A stretch of DNA of 64,000 nt. Origin: Nioella nitratireducens. Its GTDB lineage: Bacteria > Pseudomonadota > Alphaproteobacteria > Rhodobacterales > Rhodobacteraceae. The stretch covers positions 124,001-188,000 of the forward strand of contig NZ_MNBW01000006.1 in the NCBI RefSeq assembly GCF_001879715.1. Reading direction: 5' to 3'. Shown here in pieces: positions 9,154 to 18,766 of the stretch. The notes under the pieces are model-generated. The model saw only the letters and a program-made list of their open reading frames with translations, was not told the origin of the DNA and made no database searches. The position numbers and the translations under genes were made by a program. Every line of letters begins with the position of its first letter. The stretch's first letter is position 1.

Positions 9154-9228
9154 CGCCGCGCTGCGCGCGGCGACCAAGGCGAGGGGCGCTGCCCCTCGCA
9201 CTCCCCGGAGTATTTTTGCCAAGAAGAA
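9154..9228. terminator. Double-hairpin intergenic element between convergent genes
   Basis: Stem 1 at 9154-9172 (CGCCGCGC, loop TGC, GCGCGGCG) and stem 2 at 9181-9197 (GAGGGGC, loop GCT, GCCCCTC) are followed by GGAGTATTTTTGCC. The SDR and hemE genes converge here, so it probably acts as terminator for one or both. Similar GC-stem plus GGAGTATTT strings recur between genes in Rhodobacteraceae, from memory. Confidence 0.6.
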
Positions 9229-9239
9229 GGGGGTTGGCG

Positions 9240-10268
9240 TCAGCCGCCCCGCACCGCGTCGATCATCAATTGCACGTTCTCGGGGTCCGCATCGGGGGTG
9301 ATCCCGTGCCCGAGGTTAAAGATATGCGGGCCGTTGCGGAACGCTTCGACGATCTGCCGCGTTTCGTCGATCAGGGCCTGTCCGCCCGTCACCATGTGCC
9401 TGGGGTCGAGATTGCCCTGAATGCAGCCGTCCGGTTGCAGCATCTCGGCGGCCCATTGGGCTGAGACCGAGTTGTCGATGGCAAGGCAATCGGCCCCCAC
9501 GGCCCTGGCAAAGCCGATGTATTTGTCGCCCGCCTGACGCGGGAACGCGATGACCGGCAGGCCCGGATGGCGCGCCTTCAGTTCCGTGATGATCCGCTTG
9601 GCCGGTGCGAGCGCGAAACGCTCGAACGCCTCGCCTCTGAGCGACCCGGCCCAGGAATCGAAGAGTTTGACCACCTCTGCTCCGGCCTCGACCTGCATCG
9701 AGAGGTATTCGATCGTGGCCTCGGTCAAAAGGTCGATGATCGCGCCGAAGGTCTCGGGGTCGCCCTCGCGCAACGCATGGGCCGGGCCCTGATCGGGCGT
9801 GCCGCGCCCGGCGATCATGTAGGTCGCCACCGTCCATGGTGCACCGGCAAAGCCGATCAGCGTGGTGTCCGCGGGCAACGCCCCCGACAGCAGGCGCACG
9901 GTTTCATAGACCGGAGCCAGATGCTCGTGGATGTCGTCCTTGCCTTTCAGCCCCTTCAGTCCCTCGGGGCCGGTGATGGTCGAGAGGCGCGGGCCTTCGC
10001 CGGTCACGAACCACAGGTCGGCGCCAAGCGCCTGCGGCAGCAGCAGGATGTCGGCAAAAAGGATCGCGGCGTCGAAGCCGTAGCGGCGGATCGGTTGCAG
10101 CGTGACCTCGGCGGCAAGCTCGGGGTTATAGCACAGCGACAGGAAATCCCCGGCCTTGGCCCGCGTGGCGCGGTATTCCGGCAGGTAACGCCCCGCCTGC
10201 CGCATCATCCAGATCGGCGGCGTGGGCAGCGTTTCCCCGGCAAGGGCGCGCAGCATGGTCTTGGTCAT
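9240..10268 (-). CDS. hemE: Uroporphyrinogen decarboxylase
   Basis: 342 aa cytosolic enzyme that decarboxylates the four acetate side chains of uroporphyrinogen III to give coproporphyrinogen III. Both family signatures are clear: [14 protein letters not shown] near 20-33 and [16 protein letters not shown] near 139-154. The start chosen is the ATG at 10268 (protein [11 protein letters not shown]) with GGAGAA upstream; the frame runs 44 codons further, but that stretch is not HemE-like and enters the hemC promoter. It is divergent from hemC, with 102 bases shared. Confidence 0.96.
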   Translation of the reverse strand: MTKTMLRALAGETLPTPPIWMMRQAGRYLPEYRATRAKAGDFLSLCYNPELAAEVTLQPIRRYGFDAAILFADILLLPQALGADLWFVTGEGPRLSTITGPEGLKGLKGKDDIHEHLAPVYETVRLLSGALPADTTLIGFAGAPWTVATYMIAGRGTPDQGPAHALREGDPETFGAIIDLLTEATIEYLSMQVEAGAEVVKLFDSWAGSLRGEAFERFALAPAKRIITELKARHPGLPVIAFPRQAGDKYIGFARAVGADCLAIDNSVSAQWAAEMLQPDGCIQGNLDPRHMVTGGQALIDETRQIVEAFRNGPHIFNLGHGITPDADPENVQLMIDAVRGG

Positions 10269-10370
10269 GGGGTTCTCCGTCCGGCAAAGTCCGCGCACCC
10301 TTTTCCGGGCGCGGCCTCGTGTCAAGCCGGTCGCGTTGTCACGGGGACGAACTGCGGCTAGGAAGGCGAT

Positions 10371-11336
10371 ATGACACGTGATTTGCCCACCCCCGACCAA
10401 CCGCTGAAAATCGGCACCCGCGGCTCACCGCTGGCGCTGGCGCAGGCCCATGAAACGCGTGACCGCCTGGCCGCGGCCTTTGGCCTGGCCGACGCGGCGT
10501 TCGAGATCGTGGTGATCAAAACCACCGGCGACAACCGGGCGCTGATCGACGCGGACAAACCGCTGAAAGAGATCGGCGGCAAGGGGCTCTTCACCAAGGA
10601 AATCGAAGAGGCGATGCTGACGGGGGCCATCGACATCGCGGTGCATTCGATGAAGGACATGCCGGTCGACCAGCCCGGCGGCCTGATCCTTGACTGCTAC
10701 CTGCCGCGAGAGGACGTGCGCGATGCGTTTGTCTCGCTCCGGCACGCCAGCCTTGCCGATCTGCCACCGGGCGCGACCGTGGGGTCGTCGTCGCTGCGCC
10801 GCCGGGCGCAGCTCAAGGCGCGCCGTCCCGATCTGAACGTTGTCGAGTTTCGGGGCAACGTGCAGACCCGGATGAAAAAGCTGGAAAACGGTGTCGCCGA
10901 CGCGACGTTTCTTGCCATGGCCGGTCTGCGCCGACTTGGCATGGTCGAGGTGGCGCGGGGCGGGATGTCCCCCGAAGACATGCTGCCGGCCGTGGCCCAG
11001 GGCGCAATCGGGATCGAGCGGCGCGCCGATGACGCCCGTACCGCGACCATGCTTGCGGCCATCCATGATCGTGACACCGGGCTGCGCCTTGCTGCCGAGC
11101 GGGCCTATCTGGCGGGGCTCGATGGCTCTTGCGAGACTCCGATTGCCGGGTTGGCAGAGCTTGACGGTGACAGGCTGCGGTTGCGGGGCGAAATCCTGCG
11201 CCCTGATGGGTCGGAGGTGCTGTCCGACGACGTGACGGTGCCGATCGCCGAAGGTGCCAGGGCCGGGGCCGAGATGGCAGCCCGCCTGCGCGACCGCGCC
11301 GGGCCCGGCTTCTTCGACTGGATCACCGGCACCTGA
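10371..11336 (+). CDS. hemC: Hydroxymethylbilane synthase (porphobilinogen deaminase)
   Basis: 321 aa enzyme joining four porphobilinogens into hydroxymethylbilane. The N-terminus shows [14 protein letters not shown]. The dipyrromethane-anchoring cysteine is C254 in GSCETPI. The GGAAGG ribosome site lies just before the ATG. Divergent pairing with hemE suggests joint control of tetrapyrrole flow; no PpsR- or FnrL-type site was recognised in the 102-base spacer. Confidence 0.96.
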   Translation: MTRDLPTPDQPLKIGTRGSPLALAQAHETRDRLAAAFGLADAAFEIVVIKTTGDNRALIDADKPLKEIGGKGLFTKEIEEAMLTGAIDIAVHSMKDMPVDQPGGLILDCYLPREDVRDAFVSLRHASLADLPPGATVGSSSLRRRAQLKARRPDLNVVEFRGNVQTRMKKLENGVADATFLAMAGLRRLGMVEVARGGMSPEDMLPAVAQGAIGIERRADDARTATMLAAIHDRDTGLRLAAERAYLAGLDGSCETPIAGLAELDGDRLRLRGEILRPDGSEVLSDDVTVPIAEGARAGAEMAARLRDRAGPGFFDWITGT

Positions 11337-11678
11337 CGGCCCTCGTGGCGTTTGCAACCATCGTGGCAACGGCGCCAACCGCCGGGGCGGATCGCGGGCC
11401 AGCGGGTTTCGGGCCATGCCTGCGGGTCATTTCAATCTGCCACCCGGCTCGGCGATCTCGCAGGCGCGCAAAAGATGTGTCCGCTGAAAGGGCAAAGCCA
11501 CGATCTGCCTGTCCCGAGCCCCAGCATTCAATGCCGGTGACGGGGTGGCGGCCCCCTTCGCAACACCTTGGAGTGGGGCCGGGGGGCGCGGGCGATCCGC
11601 GCGATGCCCCTCGAATGAAAAACCTCGATTTTGTGTCTTGACGGGATCACGCCCCTGTCATACTCACCGCCCCGGCCC
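11337..11678. other. Gene-free spacer between hemC and tRNA-Met
   Basis: 342 bases. Open frames here lack ribosome sites and recognisable protein, so no gene is called. TTGACG at 11638-11643 followed by CATACT at 11659-11664 is a weak candidate promoter (15-bp spacing) for the tRNA. No clear hemC terminator was found. Confidence 0.5.
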
Positions 11679-11755
11679 GGCGGTGTAGCTCAGTTGGTTA
11701 GAGCAGCGGAATCATAATCCGCGTGTCCGGGGTTCAAGTCCCTGCACCGCCACCA
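11679..11755 (+). tRNA. tRNA-Met (anticodon CAU), CCA encoded
   Basis: 77 bases fold as a full cloverleaf. The acceptor stem is GGCGGTG/CACCGCC, the D arm GCTC/GAGC, and the anticodon stem GCGGA/TCCGC with loop ATCATAA giving anticodon CAU. The T arm is CGGGG/CCCTG around TTCAAGT, and a genomic CCA closes the gene. A paired 1-72 position argues against initiator tRNA. CAU is also used by lysidine-modified tRNA-Ile2; elongator Met is preferred from overall similarity. Confidence 0.9.
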
Positions 11756-11776
11756 TTTCCCCCTTGCCCGGTTCAG

Positions 11777-11803
11777 CCCGCCCCACGCGCGGGGTTTTTC
11801 TTT
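11777..11803 (+). terminator. Terminator after tRNA-Met
   Basis: CCCGC, loop CCCACGC, GCGGG, then GTTTTTCTTT, starting 21 bases after the tRNA end. Confidence 0.65.
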
Positions 11804-11856
11804 CTGCGCGGTTTCGGCTAAGCCTGTTCGGGCACGTCCATCGGCCGGGGAGGGGC

Positions 11857-13581
11857 ATGAACGTCGCGCGCAGCCTGCTTCTGTCCGTTCTGTTCCTCGT
11901 CTTCGCGACCGGGGCCTATACGCTGTCGCACCGCTATTTCCGCTCTGAAGAGGTAACGCAGGCCGAAGGGCGGCTGTCGCTCTATCGCAGCACCGTGGTT
12001 GCCGAGCTGAACCGATTTTCGCATCTTACCTTCGTTCTGTCGCGCGACCCGTTCGTGATCGAGACGGCGGGTGGCGCGCCGACCGCGCCGCTCAACACGC
12101 GGTTGGCCAGCTTCGCCGATCAGGCCGGGCTCGACGCGATTTACTTGATGGGGCTGGATGGGGTGACCATCGCCGCCTCGAACGCGGGCAGCCCCAGTTC
12201 TTTCGTCGGGCAGAACTATTCCTTCCGGCCTTATTTTCAGGATGCGTTGGCGGGGCGGCAGGGGCGCTTTTACGGCATCGGTGCGACCACCGGGCTGCCG
12301 GGGTATTTCATTGCCGATGCAGTGGTGTCCGATCTGGGCGAGGCGCTTGGCGTCATCGCCATCAAGATCGACCTGACCGAGTTGGAAAGCCGTTGGCGCG
12401 AAGGGGGCGAGCAGGTTTTGCTGACCAATGCCGACGGGGTGGTGCTGCTGGCCTCGAACCCCGATTGGCGCTACCGGGCATTGGCCCCGCTCGGTGCCGA
12501 TCAACGCGCCGCGATCGACGAGGCGCGGCAGTTTCAGGGCCAGCCGCTTGACCCGCTGGACTGGCGCTCCGAAGGTGACGGGCGGGCCTTTATCGGCGGG
12601 TTGGAGGTGATTCACCTGTCGACCAGTGACCTGCCGCATGGCTGGCAATTGCATTACTTCGCCAGCGAAGATCCGGCGCGCACCCGCAGTTGGCTGGCCA
12701 CCGTTATCGCCGTGGTGATCGGTGGCGGGGTCGTTTTGCTGATGCTCTTGCGCCGCAACGCGCTGACGCAGGCGGCCCTGCGGCGGTTGGAGGTCGAAGA
12801 GGCCGAATTGCGCGACGCCTATGACCGGCTGGCCGTCGAAATCGAGGATCGCCGCACCGCCGAACGCCGCTTGGAACGCACGCAAGAAGACCTCGCCCGC
12901 GCCAGCCGTCTGGCCGCGCTTGGCGAGCTTGCGGCCTCGGTCACCCATGAACTGGGTCAGCCGATTACCGCCATGCGCAACCACCTTGCGGCGGCGGAAA
13001 TGGGCGGTGGGGCCAGGGTCATTTCCAGCCTGACGGGCCTTGTCGAGCGGATGGAAGGGATCACGCGGCAGCTCAAGTTCTTCTCCAATCCCGGCGAGGA
13101 TGACCTGAAACCCGTCGATCTGCGCGATGCCCTGGCCGAGGCACTGAACCTCGTTGCCCCCAATATCGAGACCGGGCGCGTGATCCTGCACCGTCACGTC
13201 CCCGTGGTGCCCGTCATCGTGCAGGGCAACGCGCTGCGGATCGAGCAGGTGCTGGTCAACTTGCTGCGCAATGCGATCGACGCGATGGAAGACAGCGAAG
13301 ATCGGGCGCTGCATGTGTCCCTCGGGGCAGAAGGCGGCACGGCATGGGTCGAGGTGGCTGACCGGGGCCATGGCCTTGGCAACGCCAGCCTGTCAGAGTT
13401 GCAGGAGCCCTTCGTGACCAGCCGCGAATCCGGCCACGGCATGGGCCTCGGGCTGGCCATTTCCGCAGGCATCGTCAAGGAACACCACGGTCGGATGAGC
13501 GCCCGCAACCGAGAGGGCGGCGGTGCCGTCTTCCGGGTGGATATCCCCTTGGCCGCATCACGAGAGGAGACCGTCGAATGA
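11857..13581 (+). CDS. dctB: C4-dicarboxylate sensor histidine kinase DctB
   Basis: 574 aa membrane sensor kinase. An N-terminal helix (about 6-22) and a second helix (about 280-303) flank a periplasmic double-Cache sensor region. A coiled coil (about 310-350) leads to the kinase core with H364 in VTHELGQPITAM, then the ATP-binding NLLRNAIDAM (N box) and GMGLGLAI (G box). The ATG at 11857 has GGGGAGGGG upstream; the frame's earlier 31 codons overlap the tRNA terminator and are not used. It is coupled to dctD by ATGA. Dicarboxylate is the family ligand and agrees with the TRAP genes nearby. Confidence 0.9.
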   Translation: MNVARSLLLSVLFLVFATGAYTLSHRYFRSEEVTQAEGRLSLYRSTVVAELNRFSHLTFVLSRDPFVIETAGGAPTAPLNTRLASFADQAGLDAIYLMGLDGVTIAASNAGSPSSFVGQNYSFRPYFQDALAGRQGRFYGIGATTGLPGYFIADAVVSDLGEALGVIAIKIDLTELESRWREGGEQVLLTNADGVVLLASNPDWRYRALAPLGADQRAAIDEARQFQGQPLDPLDWRSEGDGRAFIGGLEVIHLSTSDLPHGWQLHYFASEDPARTRSWLATVIAVVIGGGVVLLMLLRRNALTQAALRRLEVEEAELRDAYDRLAVEIEDRRTAERRLERTQEDLARASRLAALGELAASVTHELGQPITAMRNHLAAAEMGGGARVISSLTGLVERMEGITRQLKFFSNPGEDDLKPVDLRDALAEALNLVAPNIETGRVILHRHVPVVPVIVQGNALRIEQVLVNLLRNAIDAMEDSEDRALHVSLGAEGGTAWVEVADRGHGLGNASLSELQEPFVTSRESGHGMGLGLAISAGIVKEHHGRMSARNREGGGAVFRVDIPLAASREETVE

Positions 13582-14921
13582 CCCCGCCCGACACGGCACT
13601 CAGCGTTCTGGTCGTCGATGACGACAAGTCCATGCGTGCCTCGCTCGTCGATTTGCTGGAAGCCGCCGGATGGCGAACCGAGGCGCTGCCGCGCGCCACT
13701 CAGGTGGTCGACCTGCTGCCACGCCTTCAACCCGACGTGATCCTTTCCGACGTGCGGATGCCCGGCCTGTCGGGGCTGGACCTGCTGGCCGCGCTCGACC
13801 GCTCCTTTGCGCCGCCCTTGGTGCTGATTTCGGCCCACGGCGACATTCCAATGGCCGTGCAGGCGATTCAGGACGGCGCCTACAGCTTTGTCGAAAAGCC
13901 CTACGACCCGCGCCGCCTGCTGTCGATCCTGCGCCACGCGGCGGAACAGAACCGCATGGCCAAGGGCACCGAACGGCTCAAGGCGCGGCTGGCGCGTTTG
14001 TCGGGGCTGGATCGGGTTCTGCTTGGCTCAACCCCGGACCTTGCGGCCATCCGGCAAGAGGTGCTGGACCTCGCCGACACCCCCGCGCCGGTTCTGTTGC
14101 AGGGCGAAACCGGCACCGGGAAAGAGGTCGTCGCGCGCGCCCTGCATGATCTTGGCCCGCGCGCCGATAGGCCGTTCCTGGCCCTGAACGGAGCGGCGAT
14201 TGCCGAGGCAAGTTTCGAATCCGAGATGTTCGGCGTGAAAGGCGAGGCCACGGGCAAGCTGATCGCGGCCAATGGCGGCACGCTCTTTCTCGATGAAATC
14301 TGCGCCTGCCCGCTGCCGGTTCAGGCCAAGCTCTTGCGGGTGATCGAGGACAAGCAGGTCACGCCGATCGGGGCCACGACGCCGGTGGCGCTCGACATTC
14401 GGGTGATCTCGGCCTCGAACGAGGATGCCGATCAGGCAGTGAGCGAGGGGCGCCTGCGCCAAGACTTGCTCTTTCGTCTGAACACGGTCGTTCTGACCTT
14501 GCCGCCCTTGCGCGCGCGCCGGGACGATCTGGTGCTGCTCTTCACCCATTTCCTCGGCGTATACGGCCGCATATACGAGGTCGCCGTCCCCGACCTGAGC
14601 CATGATGACGTGTCCGCGCTCTTGGCCCATGATTGGCCGGGCAATGTCCGCGAGTTGCGTAACGCCGCCGAACGGCGGGTTCTGGCGGCCCGCCGGGGCA
14701 GAGGCTCGGTCGCCGACGCAATCCGCGCCGATCAGGCCCCCGAGGACGTGCCGGAAACCCTGCGAGAGGCGGTCGCGGTGTTCGAGCGGGAACTCATCGG
14801 CAAGGCGATCCGGGCGCATGAAGGCCGCATGGATGCCGTGGCCGAAGCGCTTGGCATCGGGCGGCGGACCCTCAACGAGAAGATCGTCAAGCTCGGGCTG
14901 GACAAGGAGGCGCTGCTTTAG
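13578..14921 (+). CDS. dctD: NtrC-family response regulator DctD, GAFTGA loop deleted
   Basis: 447 aa. The receiver domain has phospho-acceptor D58 in ILSDVRMPG and K107. The AAA+ domain has Walker A GETGTGKE at 176-183 and GGTLFLDEI at 233-241. Between ESEMFG and GGTLFLDE there are 13 residues (VKGEATGKLIAAN) where E. coli NtrC has 21, and the GAFTGA sigma-54 contact loop is missing. The C-terminal Fis-type helix-turn-helix is intact (LGIGRRTLNEKI). NtrC of R. capsulatus also lacks this loop and works with sigma-70, so a sigma-54-independent activator is inferred. Confidence 0.9.
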   Translation: MTPPDTALSVLVVDDDKSMRASLVDLLEAAGWRTEALPRATQVVDLLPRLQPDVILSDVRMPGLSGLDLLAALDRSFAPPLVLISAHGDIPMAVQAIQDGAYSFVEKPYDPRRLLSILRHAAEQNRMAKGTERLKARLARLSGLDRVLLGSTPDLAAIRQEVLDLADTPAPVLLQGETGTGKEVVARALHDLGPRADRPFLALNGAAIAEASFESEMFGVKGEATGKLIAANGGTLFLDEICACPLPVQAKLLRVIEDKQVTPIGATTPVALDIRVISASNEDADQAVSEGRLRQDLLFRLNTVVLTLPPLRARRDDLVLLFTHFLGVYGRIYEVAVPDLSHDDVSALLAHDWPGNVRELRNAAERRVLAARRGRGSVADAIRADQAPEDVPETLREAVAVFERELIGKAIRAHEGRMDAVAEALGIGRRTLNEKIVKLGLDKEALL

Positions 14922-14948
14922 TCTGGTCAGCGGCGAAGGAGCCCGCCC

Positions 14949-16088
14949 ATGACCAACCTTGCAACCGAAATGACCCAATGGCGGCGCGATCTGCACCGCT
15001 ATCCTGAAGTTGGTTTCGAGGAAACCCGCACCGCCGCCTTCGTGGCAGGCATCCTGCGCGGCTTCGGGCTGGATGTCGCCACGGGCATTGGCGGCACCGG
15101 CGTTGTCGGCACCCTGAAACGCGGCACCTCCAACCGGGCCATCGCGCTCAGGGCCGATATGGACGCGCTTCGGATCACGGAAACCACCGGTGCAGACTAT
15201 GCCTCTGAAACCCGCGGCACCATGCACGCCTGCGGCCATGATGGGCACACGGCAATGTTGCTCGGCGCGGCCAAGATGCTGGCCGAAGAAGGCGGCTTTG
15301 ACGGCACCATCCGTTTCCTCTTCCAACCGGCCGAAGAATGGGGGCAGGGGGCGCTCGCCATGCTGGGCGATGGCCTGATGGAGCGGTTTCCCTTCGACGA
15401 GGTCTATGGCCTGCACAACATGCCGGGCCTACCTGTGGGCCATTTCGAAACCCGCCCCGGCCCGATCATGTCCGCCGAGGACATTTTCGAGATCACGCTG
15501 ACGGGGCAGGGCGGTCACGCCTCATCGCCCCAATGGGGGCGCGAGGTCATGGTCCCCGCCTGCGCATTGGTGATGGACCTGCAAACCATCGTGTCGCGCC
15601 GGATTGCACCGACCGCGACCGCCGTGGTGTCCATCACCGAACTTCTGACCGACGGCACCCGCAACGCGCTGCCCGGTCACGCCCGCATCCTCGGCGATGC
15701 GCGCAGTTTCAGCCCCGAGGTGTCGCAGCAGATCGAAACGGAAATGCGCCGGATGGCAGAGGGCATCGCCACCCAATATGGGGTCGAGGCGCAGGTCAGA
15801 TACGAGCGCGAATTTGTGCCCACGATCAACGATCCCGACTTGTCGCAGGCGATGATGCAGGCCGCCGCGCCGGTCTCGGTCGCAACCGACACGCGCCCCC
15901 AGCCGATGACGGGGTCAGAGGATTTCGCACGGTTCCTGTCCCATGTCCCCGGCTGTTTTGCCTTCATCGGCAATGGCGCAGAGTCCGCCCCGTTGCACGC
16001 CCCCGGCTACGATTTCAACGACGCTGCCTTGTGGCACGGGGCGCAGGTCCACGCTGCCATTGCCCGCGCGCGGTTGCCATCGGCGTGA
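14949..16088 (+). CDS. M20 family amidohydrolase (hippurate hydrolase/carboxypeptidase type)
   Basis: 379 aa, predicted cytosolic dimetal peptidase or deacylase acting on N-acyl amino acids. Metal-site motifs are MHACGHDGHTAML and QPAEEWGQG (catalytic Glu pair); a lid/dimerisation domain with GGHASSPQWG follows, and a late ligand His lies in TGSEDFARF context. The ATG is 27 bases after dctD with AAGGAG. Substrate cannot be told from sequence. Confidence 0.9.
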   Translation: MTNLATEMTQWRRDLHRYPEVGFEETRTAAFVAGILRGFGLDVATGIGGTGVVGTLKRGTSNRAIALRADMDALRITETTGADYASETRGTMHACGHDGHTAMLLGAAKMLAEEGGFDGTIRFLFQPAEEWGQGALAMLGDGLMERFPFDEVYGLHNMPGLPVGHFETRPGPIMSAEDIFEITLTGQGGHASSPQWGREVMVPACALVMDLQTIVSRRIAPTATAVVSITELLTDGTRNALPGHARILGDARSFSPEVSQQIETEMRRMAEGIATQYGVEAQVRYEREFVPTINDPDLSQAMMQAAAPVSVATDTRPQPMTGSEDFARFLSHVPGCFAFIGNGAESAPLHAPGYDFNDAALWHGAQVHAAIARARLPSA

Positions 16089-16244
16089 CTTGCACCAGCC
16101 GCATGGCACCTATGACGGCATCGCCGCGCAACGCGCAGTTGCAAAACCTGAATGGCAATGTCACGATTACCCAACGGCGGCGGTGTCCCATTCTCGGTGC
16201 GATTCAGCGCCCTCGTTTTCATTTCAAAATCCACAGGTTCTCCA

Positions 16245-17435
16245 ATGCGTGATCCCTTGTTCCGCATGGCGTTGATTCTGGGTCTGTTATCCGCAGTCGG
16301 CCCCTTCGCCATTGATATGTATTTGCCTGCGCTGCCGATGGTGGCCGAAGACCTCGGCACGACCGAGGCCGGGGCAGCCATGACCCTGACCGCCTATTTC
16401 CTGACCTTCGGCATCGCCCAGATGATCTATGGCCCGATGGCCGACGCAGTCGGGCGCAAGAAACCGCTGGTGACCGGGCTGGTCATCTTCCTCGCCGCGA
16501 CCGTGCTGGCCAGCCTTGCGCCCACCCTTGGTTGGCTGATCGCTGCTCGGGCCGCGCAGGCGCTTGGGGCTGCGACGCTCATGGCGGTGCCGCGCGCCGT
16601 GATCCGCGACCTTGCGACCGGCCCCGACGCCGCGCGCATGATGGCTGCTGTGATGATCGTGATCTCGATTTCGCCGATGCTGGCGCCGCTCACCGGCTCG
16701 GCCATCATGGTCTGGGGCGGCTGGCGCGAAATCTTCGCCGTGCTTGGCGTGGCGGCATTGCTCAGCCTTGCGCTCGTCCTCTTCGTGTTGCCCGAAACGC
16801 TGGCGCCCGAGTCGCGCCGCCCGGTGCGGATGCGCGCGATGTTGTCGGGGGCCGTGCGTCTGCTGACCGATCGCAGTTTCATGGGCCTGACCATGGTTGG
16901 CGGTTTCGGCATGGCGAGCTTCTTCGTCTTCCTGTCCTCGGCCAGTTTCGTCTACACCCGCCAGTTCGGCCTTTCCCCCACCGGCTTCTCCATCGCCTTC
17001 GCGGTCAACGCCATTGGCTTTTTCAGCGCGTCGCAATTCGCCGGGCGGCTTGGCCAGATGTTCGGGATGGAGCGGGTGATTTCGCTGGCCATCACCGGCT
17101 TTCTCGGCTTCACAGCACTGCTGACGGTCGTGGTCGGCATGGGGGCCGAGATGCTGCCCGTGGTCGTTGGCGGGCTGTTCCTCGCCAATGCCTGCCTCGG
17201 GCTGGTGATCCCCACGGCAATGGTCATGGCGCTCGACCCGCATCCCGATATCGCCGGGCTGGCCTCGTCGCTTGGCGGCACCATCCAGATGCTGACCGGC
17301 GGCGTGATGATCGCGCTGACCAGCGTGTTCCTCGACAACACCGCGCTCAGCATGGTGGGCGCGATCGCCGCCTGCGCCCTGCTGGCGTGGACGGCGGCCC
17401 TGCTGTCCTTGCCGCGCCTGCGTTTGGTGGCCTGA
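16245..17435 (+). CDS. Bcr/CflA-type MFS multidrug exporter
   Basis: 396 aa, about 12 transmembrane helices. The start MRDPLFRMALILGLLSAVGPF and the loop 2-3 motif YGPMADAVGRKKPL are typical of the Bcr/CflA subgroup, whose known members export bicyclomycin, sulfonamide or cysteine. The ATG at 16245 is preferred for family alignment, although its ribosome site is weak; an upstream ATG at 16152 would add 31 non-helical residues. A strong hairpin follows the gene. Confidence 0.88.
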   Translation: MRDPLFRMALILGLLSAVGPFAIDMYLPALPMVAEDLGTTEAGAAMTLTAYFLTFGIAQMIYGPMADAVGRKKPLVTGLVIFLAATVLASLAPTLGWLIAARAAQALGAATLMAVPRAVIRDLATGPDAARMMAAVMIVISISPMLAPLTGSAIMVWGGWREIFAVLGVAALLSLALVLFVLPETLAPESRRPVRMRAMLSGAVRLLTDRSFMGLTMVGGFGMASFFVFLSSASFVYTRQFGLSPTGFSIAFAVNAIGFFSASQFAGRLGQMFGMERVISLAITGFLGFTALLTVVVGMGAEMLPVVVGGLFLANACLGLVIPTAMVMALDPHPDIAGLASSLGGTIQMLTGGVMIALTSVFLDNTALSMVGAIAACALLAWTAALLSLPRLRLVA

Positions 17436-17448
17436 CACCATGCCCTTC

Positions 17449-17480
17449 CCCTGCCTTGCGGATTTCCGCAGGGCAGGGGG
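17449..17480 (+). terminator. Long hairpin after the MFS gene
   Basis: 14-bp stem (CCCCTGCCTTGCGG, loop ATTT, CCGCAGGGCAGGGG) with one G-U pair. No T-run follows, so it may be a barrier or processing structure rather than a strict terminator. Confidence 0.45.
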
Positions 17481-17571
17481 ACAGGCCCGCGCGGTTTCCT
17501 TCATGGTGATGGCGCCGACCGGCTGGCACACTCCCCACATCCGCAATTTGCAGGATCCAAGGGAGGACAGC

Positions 17572-18582
17572 ATGAACAAGATGATCACGGCCACCGCAGT
17601 GGCCGCCCTGAGTGTTGGCTTTGCAGCCGAGGCCATGGCAACCGAATGGAACGTTTCTGTCTGGGGCGCGCGCCGTGCCTTTACCGAGCATGTCGAACGC
17701 CTGGCGGAATTGGTCGAGGACCGTTCCGGTGGTGACTTCACCCTGAACATTTCCTACGGCGGCCTGTCGGGCAACCGTGAAAACCTCGACGGGATTTCCA
17801 TCGGTGCCTTCGAGATGGCCCAGTTCTGCGCGGGCTACCACCCCGACAAGAACCCCTCGATCACCGTTCTGGAACTGCCGTTCCTCGGGGTATCGTCGCT
17901 GGAACAAGAGCGCGAGATTTCCATGGCGCTCTACCAGCAGCCCGCCGTGGTGGCCGATTTGGCCCGCTGGAACGCGACGCTGCTGATGCCCTCGCCGTTG
18001 CCGCAATATAACCTCGTGGGCCGGGGCGATGCGCCGACCACGCTGGCCGACTACGACGGTATGGCGGTGCGCGCCACCGGCGGGATCGGCGCGGCGATGT
18101 CGACGGTCGGCGCGGTTCCGACCTCGATGACCGCAACGGAAGTGCGTCAGGCAATGGACAGCGGCGTCGTGCAGGCGGCCAGCTTCGCCCCCCACGCGCA
18201 CATGTCCTTCGGCACCATCGAAAATGCCGACTGGTGGACGACCAACCTCAACCCCGGCACTGTCAACTGTCCGGTTGTGGTCAACACCGACGCGCTGAAC
18301 AGCCTGTCGGATGAAGAGCGCGAGATCCTTCTGGGATCGGTCGACGAGGCGCTCGACCACTACATCGACTACTACAACAACCAGACCATGGCCGCTTGGG
18401 GCCCGGCGCTGGATGAACGCGGGATCGAGCGGATCACCTATTCCGACGAAGAAATCGCCGCCTTCCGCGAGGCCGCCGCCGCCCCGGCCGCTGCCGCCTG
18501 GATCGAAGAGAACACCGCCCGCGGCCTGCCCGCGCAGGAACTCTACGATTTCGTCACCGGCCTGATCGCCGAGGGCAGCTAA
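17572..18582 (+). CDS. dctP: TRAP transporter substrate-binding protein (DctP family)
   Basis: 336 aa periplasmic solute receptor. The signal peptide is residues 1-23, ending AEAMA before TEW. The RATGG motif near residue 165 carries the conserved Arg that usually pairs with the ligand carboxylate. GGGAGG precedes the ATG. It heads dctPQM, and dctBD lies upstream, so a carboxylic acid ligand is likely, though DctP receptors vary widely. A strong terminator right after the gene would keep receptor mRNA more abundant than membrane subunit mRNA. Confidence 0.92.
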   Translation: MNKMITATAVAALSVGFAAEAMATEWNVSVWGARRAFTEHVERLAELVEDRSGGDFTLNISYGGLSGNRENLDGISIGAFEMAQFCAGYHPDKNPSITVLELPFLGVSSLEQEREISMALYQQPAVVADLARWNATLLMPSPLPQYNLVGRGDAPTTLADYDGMAVRATGGIGAAMSTVGAVPTSMTATEVRQAMDSGVVQAASFAPHAHMSFGTIENADWWTTNLNPGTVNCPVVVNTDALNSLSDEEREILLGSVDEALDHYIDYYNNQTMAAWGPALDERGIERITYSDEEIAAFREAAAAPAAAAWIEENTARGLPAQELYDFVTGLIAEGS

Positions 18583-18600
18583 GGCCCCCGTGCCGTCTCG

Positions 18601-18634
18601 CCCCGCCCGGACACCAGATCCGGGCGGGGTTTTT
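18601..18634 (+). terminator. Strong terminator between dctP and dctQ
   Basis: Perfect 11-bp stem CCCCGCCCGGA / TCCGGGCGGGG, loop CACCAGA, then five T. Read-through must feed dctQM unless they have another promoter. Confidence 0.85.
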
Positions 18635-18766
18635 CCGTAACGCATGTTCCACCATAGCGGGGGCCGGTTTCGGGCCGCGGGATCGTGCGACACCCACAGG
18701 TAGGAGCAGGCGCGTGACCGCGAAGGATCGCTGCAGGCTCTGGGATTTCCAACAAGGAGGCCAGTC

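Noticed and set aside
10269-10370. PpsR (TGT-N12-ACA) or FnrL site in the hemE-hemC spacer
   Set aside because: TGTC strings occur, but no correctly spaced partner half-site was found.
11345-11641. 98-codon frame between hemC and tRNA-Met
   Set aside because: No ribosome site, no recognisable protein and codon use unlike neighbours.
11679-11755. Initiator tRNA-fMet
   Set aside because: The first base pair of the acceptor stem is a normal G-C pair; initiator tRNAs have an unpaired 1-72.
17524-17545. Sigma-54 promoter at TGGCAC upstream of dctP
   Set aside because: The -24-like GG is present, but no GC lies at the required 10-base distance, and DctD lacks the sigma-54 contact loop.
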